64,000 bases of DNA from Kutzneria sp044547355. GTDB taxonomy: Bacteria > Actinomycetota > Actinomycetes > Mycobacteriales > Pseudonocardiaceae. The position numbers were made by a program, and so were the translations under genes. The DNA lies in contig NZ_JBIUAG010000025.1 of the NCBI RefSeq assembly GCF_044547355.1, positions 95,667 through 159,666 of the forward strand, in the 5' to 3' direction. Numbering within the stretch: position 1 is the stretch's first letter; every line of letters begins with the position of its first letter. Of the stretch, positions 59,461 to 64,000 are shown piece by piece. The notes under the pieces are model-generated. The model was given only the letters and a program-made list of their open reading frames with translations. It made no database searches and was not told the origin of the DNA.

Positions 59461-60348
59461 CTACAGGAGCCGGGCCAGCTTGGCCGCGCCGGCCGCCCCG
59501 TCCTCGGCGAACCGGACCGTGAGGCCGAACCGGTCGGTCACGCCGCCGGCCACCAGGGCCCGCAGCGGGCCTTCGGCCAGCAGCAGCCCGCCGGCCAGCA
59601 CGACCTCGCGGTAGCCGGCGCCGGCCGGGTCGAGGGCGTCCACCGCGGCCAGCAGCAGCTCGGCCGCCTCGGTGACGATCTCCGCCGCCACCGAGTCGTC
59701 CGCGTAGAGGCCGGTGACCAGCGGCGCGAGCGTGGCCAGCCGCAGCGGCGGCTCGGCGTAGACGGCGCGTTCGATCGCCGCGGTGTCCGGCTCGGTGGCC
59801 AGGGCGTAGGAGACGAGGTCGAGCAGCTTGGTCGGGCGGCCGCGGCCGTCGAGCATGCGCAGCACCGCCCGCACCGCCTGCCGCCCGATCCAGAACCCGG
59901 AACCCTCGTCGCCCAGCAGCCAGCCGTTGCCGTCGATGTGCCGCTTGAGCCGCCAGTCCCGCAGCTCGGCGGCCGCCGCCCCGGTGCCGGACAGCACCAG
60001 CACGCCGTCGGGCACCCGGCTGCCGGCGGCGAAGGCCACCTCGGTGTCGCCCAGCACCACCGGTGCCGCCTTCAGGCCCACCTCGGCCGCCACCCGCTTG
60101 ATCTCGTCCAGCAACGGCCGGCCGACAGTGGGCCCACCGGCGAGCCCGATCACCGAAGCGGTCACCTTCGCGGCAGAATGGTTGCCGAGCGCCTGCCGGA
60201 ACGCCTCCGCCAGCTGCCGGCCGGCCTGCTCGATCCCGTGCACGACCGGGTTGGCTCCAGCGGTCCTGCCGGCGCCGAGCACCTCGCCGTTCGCGTCGAC
60301 CAGCACAGCCCTGGTGTTCGAACCGCCCGCGTCGGCGCCGAGGTACAT
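59461..60348 (-). CDS. BadF/BadG-type sugar kinase (N-acetylglucosamine kinase-like)
   Basis: A 295-residue ASKHA-fold ATPase: phosphate-1 motif G-A-D-A-G-G-S-N-T-R-A, phosphate-2 V-L-S-G-T-G-A-A-A, adenosine motif V-V-L-A-G-G-L-L-L. The actinobacterial members are usually N-acetylglucosamine or related amino-sugar kinases; the substrate here is inferred. ATG at 60348 matches the family N-terminus; the frame extends to 60387 without a ribosome-binding site. Divergent from the ABC transporter gene. Confidence 0.88.
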   Translation of the reverse strand: MYLGADAGGSNTRAVLVDANGEVLGAGRTAGANPVVHGIEQAGRQLAEAFRQALGNHSAAKVTASVIGLAGGPTVGRPLLDEIKRVAAEVGLKAAPVVLGDTEVAFAAGSRVPDGVLVLSGTGAAAAELRDWRLKRHIDGNGWLLGDEGSGFWIGRQAVRAVLRMLDGRGRPTKLLDLVSYALATEPDTAAIERAVYAEPPLRLATLAPLVTGLYADDSVAAEIVTEAAELLLAAVDALDPAGAGYREVVLAGGLLLAEGPLRALVAGGVTDRFGLTVRFAEDGAAGAAKLARLL

Positions 60349-60410
60349 GGAATAGAAGAGTAGACGGCTCGGTTCCCCGGTCGTCACAACGTTGGAGGAG
60401 TCGGGGGATC

Positions 60411-62275
<1,865 letters not shown>

Positions 62276-62279
<4 letters not shown>

Positions 62280-62506
62280 TTCACAAGGCCCTTCTTCTTG
62301 GCGTTCTCCAGCTGCCACAACGCGGCGAAGCAGGCGACGAGCACGGCCCCGGCCACGATCAGCGACGCCGGGTCCGGCAGCAGCAGCGGCAGGGCCAGGC
62401 CGCTCACGTGCCAGCCCGTCAGCTTGAACACGAAGGGCAGGATGCCCGAGTGGATCCCGATGCACGCGGCCACGCCTTCCAGGGCCTCGTGGGTCTGCTT
62501 GGTCAT
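62276..62506 (-). CDS. Small two-helix membrane protein
   Basis: A 76-residue protein with hydrophobic segments around residues 12-30 and 42-64 and a lysine-rich C-terminus (N-A-K-K-K-G-L). No family recognised. It is divergent from a TetR gene with a 22-bp palindrome between them, the usual arrangement for a TetR-repressed gene. Confidence 0.72.
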
Positions 62507-62526
62507 GCCTACACCCCCATGGCTTT

Positions 62527-62548
62527 TTATGATGCGATCGCACCATAA
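62527..62548. promoter_or_regulatory. TetR operator candidate
   Basis: A 22-bp palindrome, TTATGATGCGA-TCGCACCATAA, with one mismatched pair of eleven, between the divergent small membrane protein and TetR genes. Confidence 0.7.
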
Positions 62549-62567
62549 CAGATCGTGAGGAGCTCCG

Positions 62568-63164
62568 GTGCCCAAAGTCGTCGACCACGACCAGCGACGG
62601 CGCGAGATCGCCGCCGCCGTCTGGCGCCTGGCCAGCGGGCAGGGCCTGGAGTCGGTCAGCCTCCGCCAGGTCGCCGCCGAGGCCGGCGTGTCCATGCGGC
62701 TCGTGCAGTACTACTTCGAGACCAAGGACCGGATGCTGCTGTTCGCCCTCCAACACCTCAACGAGGTGCTGGAGAGCCGGGTCCGCACCGCGCTGGGCGG
62801 CGAGCCCACCCCACGGCAGATCATCCGCACCACCCTCGCCGAGCTCGTCCCCTCCGACGAGCACGGCCGCATGGTGTCGCTCGTGTTCATCGCGTACTTC
62901 GTGCGGGCACTGGCCGACCCGGTCTTCGGCGCCGCCTTCCAGGGCGACGGCGCCGACGAGCTCGCCGCCTACTTCGCCGGTCTCATCCGGGAGTCCCAGG
63001 CCGCCGGCCGCACCCCCGCCGACCTCCACCCCGAACGCGAGGTCGCCACCCTCATGGCCGTCGCCAACGGCATGGGCCCCGACGTGCTGCTCGGCACCGT
63101 CACCGCCGAGGAGGTCATGGCCACCCTCGACTACAACCTCGACCGCGTCTTCCCGCCGGCTTGA
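62568..63164 (+). CDS. TetR/AcrR family transcriptional regulator
   Basis: A 198-residue regulator with the N-terminal TetR helix-turn-helix (L-R-Q-V-A-A-E-A-G-V-S-M-R-L-V-Q-Y-Y-F) and a helical ligand domain. GTG start with GAGGAG upstream. It probably represses itself and the divergent small membrane protein gene through the palindrome at 62527-62548; the ABC transporter beyond may also be affected. Ligand unknown. Confidence 0.92.
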   Translation: MPKVVDHDQRRREIAAAVWRLASGQGLESVSLRQVAAEAGVSMRLVQYYFETKDRMLLFALQHLNEVLESRVRTALGGEPTPRQIIRTTLAELVPSDEHGRMVSLVFIAYFVRALADPVFGAAFQGDGADELAAYFAGLIRESQAAGRTPADLHPEREVATLMAVANGMGPDVLLGTVTAEEVMATLDYNLDRVFPPA

Positions 63165-63214
63165 TCTTGTCGCCATCCGCGCTGCGCGGGAACGCATGTG
63201 GCAGGGTGTCCGCC

Positions 63215-63625
63215 GTGGAGCTGAAGCTCGAACTTGTGCTGCTGCCCGTCGCCGACGTCGACCGGGCCAAGGCCTTCTACGCCGACCAGTGCGGCTTCGC
63301 CGTGCACGTCGACCACCGGGCAGGCGACAACTTTCGCGTCGTCCAGATGGATCCCCCCGGCTCCTCCTGCTCCATCGCCTTCGGCGTCGGCATCACCGAC
63401 GCCACCCCCGGGTCCGTCCGGGGACTCCACCTCGTCGTGTCCGACATCGTCGCCGTGCGCGACCAGCTCGTGGCCCAGGGACTCGACGTGAGCGAAGTCC
63501 GGCACATGAAAGACGGCTGGCAGCCCGGCGTCGACCCCGACCACACCGACTACAACTCCTTCGCCGACTTCGCCGACCCCGACGGGAACACCTGGGTGCT
63601 CCAGGAAAAGGGCTACGGGGGTTAG
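63215..63625 (+). CDS. Glyoxalase/bleomycin-resistance/dioxygenase superfamily protein
   Basis: A 136-residue VOC-fold protein: L-P-V-A-D-V-D-R-A-K-A-F-Y near the start, G-L-H-L-V-V-S-D-I in the middle, and F-A-D-P-D-G-N-T-W-V-L-Q-E-K at the end. Metal ligands of the family can be placed at His in G-L-H and Glu in Q-E-K. GTG at 63215 has AGGG 8-9 nt upstream; another GTG at 63206 is in frame. Its last codons fall in the heptamer repeat array. Confidence 0.87.
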   Translation: MELKLELVLLPVADVDRAKAFYADQCGFAVHVDHRAGDNFRVVQMDPPGSSCSIAFGVGITDATPGSVRGLHLVVSDIVAVRDQLVAQGLDVSEVRHMKDGWQPGVDPDHTDYNSFADFADPDGNTWVLQEKGYGG

Positions 63626-63674
63626 GGGTTAGGGATTAGGGGTTAGCGGTTAGCGGTTAGCGGTTAGCGGTTAG
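63619..63674 (+). repeat. Tandem heptamer array, eight units
   Basis: Eight contiguous 7-nt units: GGGTTAG, GGGTTAG, GGATTAG, GGGTTAG, then four CGGTTAG. The first unit includes the stop codon of the glyoxalase-like gene. Strand-slippage expansion is likely. Confidence 0.95.
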
Positions 63675-64000
63675 GTTGCCCTGGTCCCGGTCTGAAGGCT
63701 GGTTGTGCTTCTTGTGCCCACGCCGCGCGGTTGCCGGGTGATGAGGTTTGCGGTGAGGGGTTGGGCGTTGTTCGACTGAAGGGCAAGGTCTGCTTTGTGG
63801 GGTGGGGGGGCGTTGTGTGGTTGGAGATGGGGTGGGGCGGTGGGTTGGTGGCTCCGGGTGGATTTTGTGTGGAGGCCTCTGGGCGATGGCGTATCGAGGC
63901 GCTATCGGGCAGGCTCCGCCTGCCTCGATACGCAAGAAGCTTATGCCATCGCCCCCCTCCACACAAAATCCACCCACCGATTTTCGAAGTGGAAAGCCTG
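63675..64000. other. Non-coding tail of the window
   Basis: No gene is evident in the last 326 bases. Local base use (many TTT and GTG/GGG runs) differs from the coding regions. It contains the nested palindrome at 63856-63975. Open frames on the minus strand are Pro/Thr/His-rich and look non-coding. Confidence 0.6.
63856..63975. repeat. 120-bp nested palindrome (structured element)
   Basis: Outer arms 63856-63875 and 63956-63975 are perfect 20-bp complements. A second 10-bp pair (63881-63890 with 63945-63954) and a third 10-bp pair (63891-63900 with 63922-63931) continue inward, with a 13-nt bulge on the right. A terminal GGCAGGC/GCCTGCC hairpin (63908-63924) competes with the third helix. 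It could be a MITE-like element or a structured RNA. Confidence 0.8.

Noticed and set aside
63619..63674. Heptamer array read as a linear-chromosome telomere
   Set aside because: TTAG-type repeats resemble eukaryotic telomeres, but actinomycete telomeres are complex palindromes with terminal proteins, and this array lies within a gene-containing region.
63657..63977. Pro/Thr-rich minus-strand frames at the right end
   Set aside because: They run through the heptamer array and the nested palindrome and have no domain or start signal.

Overview
The window is about 64 kb of high-GC chromosomal DNA from a filamentous-type actinomycete. The gene order hisS, MBL hydrolase, peptidyl-prolyl isomerase, rel, apt, secF, secD, yajC, ruvB, ruvA, ruvC, yebC, pdxT, pdxS, then NUDIX, pimA, acyltransferase, pgsA, HIT, thrS is the conserved actinobacterial core block read in reverse. 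GTG/TTG starts, 4-bp start/stop overlaps, phosphatidylinositol mannoside genes, an AfsR/SARP regulator and Pseudonocardiaceae-like protein sequences point to a relative of Kutzneria, Lentzea or Amycolatopsis; the genus is inference. No rRNA, tRNA, CRISPR, prophage or transposase was seen.

Region 1 (1-15.3 kb) is core housekeeping: translation (partial hisS), protein folding, the stringent response (bifunctional Rel), purine salvage (apt), Sec export (SecDF, YajC), Holliday-junction processing (RuvABC), YebC and PdxT. A SAM methyltransferase and a DUF4262 protein interrupt it between ruvC and yebC. Region 2 (15.3-23.4 kb) is an accessory block that separates pdxT from pdxS. It holds an amino-acid permease, an AzlCD exporter with a divergent XRE-cupin regulator, a VapBC-type toxin-antitoxin pair, sahH behind an S-adenosylhomocysteine riboswitch, a crotonase-fold protein lacking both catalytic glutamates, and a lactate permease. 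Region 3 (23.4-34.8 kb) returns to core: pdxS, an EF-G-like GTPase, the pgsA-acyltransferase-pimA-NUDIX operon for phosphatidylinositol mannoside synthesis, a MarR/YceI pair, HIT, thrS and a PAP2-like phosphatase.

Region 4 (34.9-51 kb) is mixed envelope and accessory DNA. It contains a Pro/Gln-rich membrane protein, a Gfo/Idh oxidoreductase, a PDZ-less trypsin-like protease, a DUF885 metallopeptidase, an AraC regulator, a methyltransferase, a MarR regulator with a fused four-domain ABC exporter, OsmC, an L,D-transpeptidase, an ECF sigma factor with a membrane partner, a GH30-ricin glycosidase and a membrane acyltransferase. Region 5 (51-64 kb) starts with about 780 bp without a clear gene, then EfeO-EfeB without EfeU, a phospholipase C-like lipoprotein, a large SARP/NB-ARC/TPR regulator, IclR, a BadF-type kinase, an ABC half-transporter, a small membrane protein with a divergent TetR, and a glyoxalase-like protein. 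It ends in a repeat-rich tail.

The most unusual content is non-coding. Three near-identical long palindromes each sit between convergent genes. A 107-bp element with an internal 30-nt period occurs twice, just downstream of genes. A tandem heptamer array and a 120-bp nested palindrome lie at the right edge. The window also has a well-formed SAH riboswitch and several palindromes that look like operators for the adjacent regulators.
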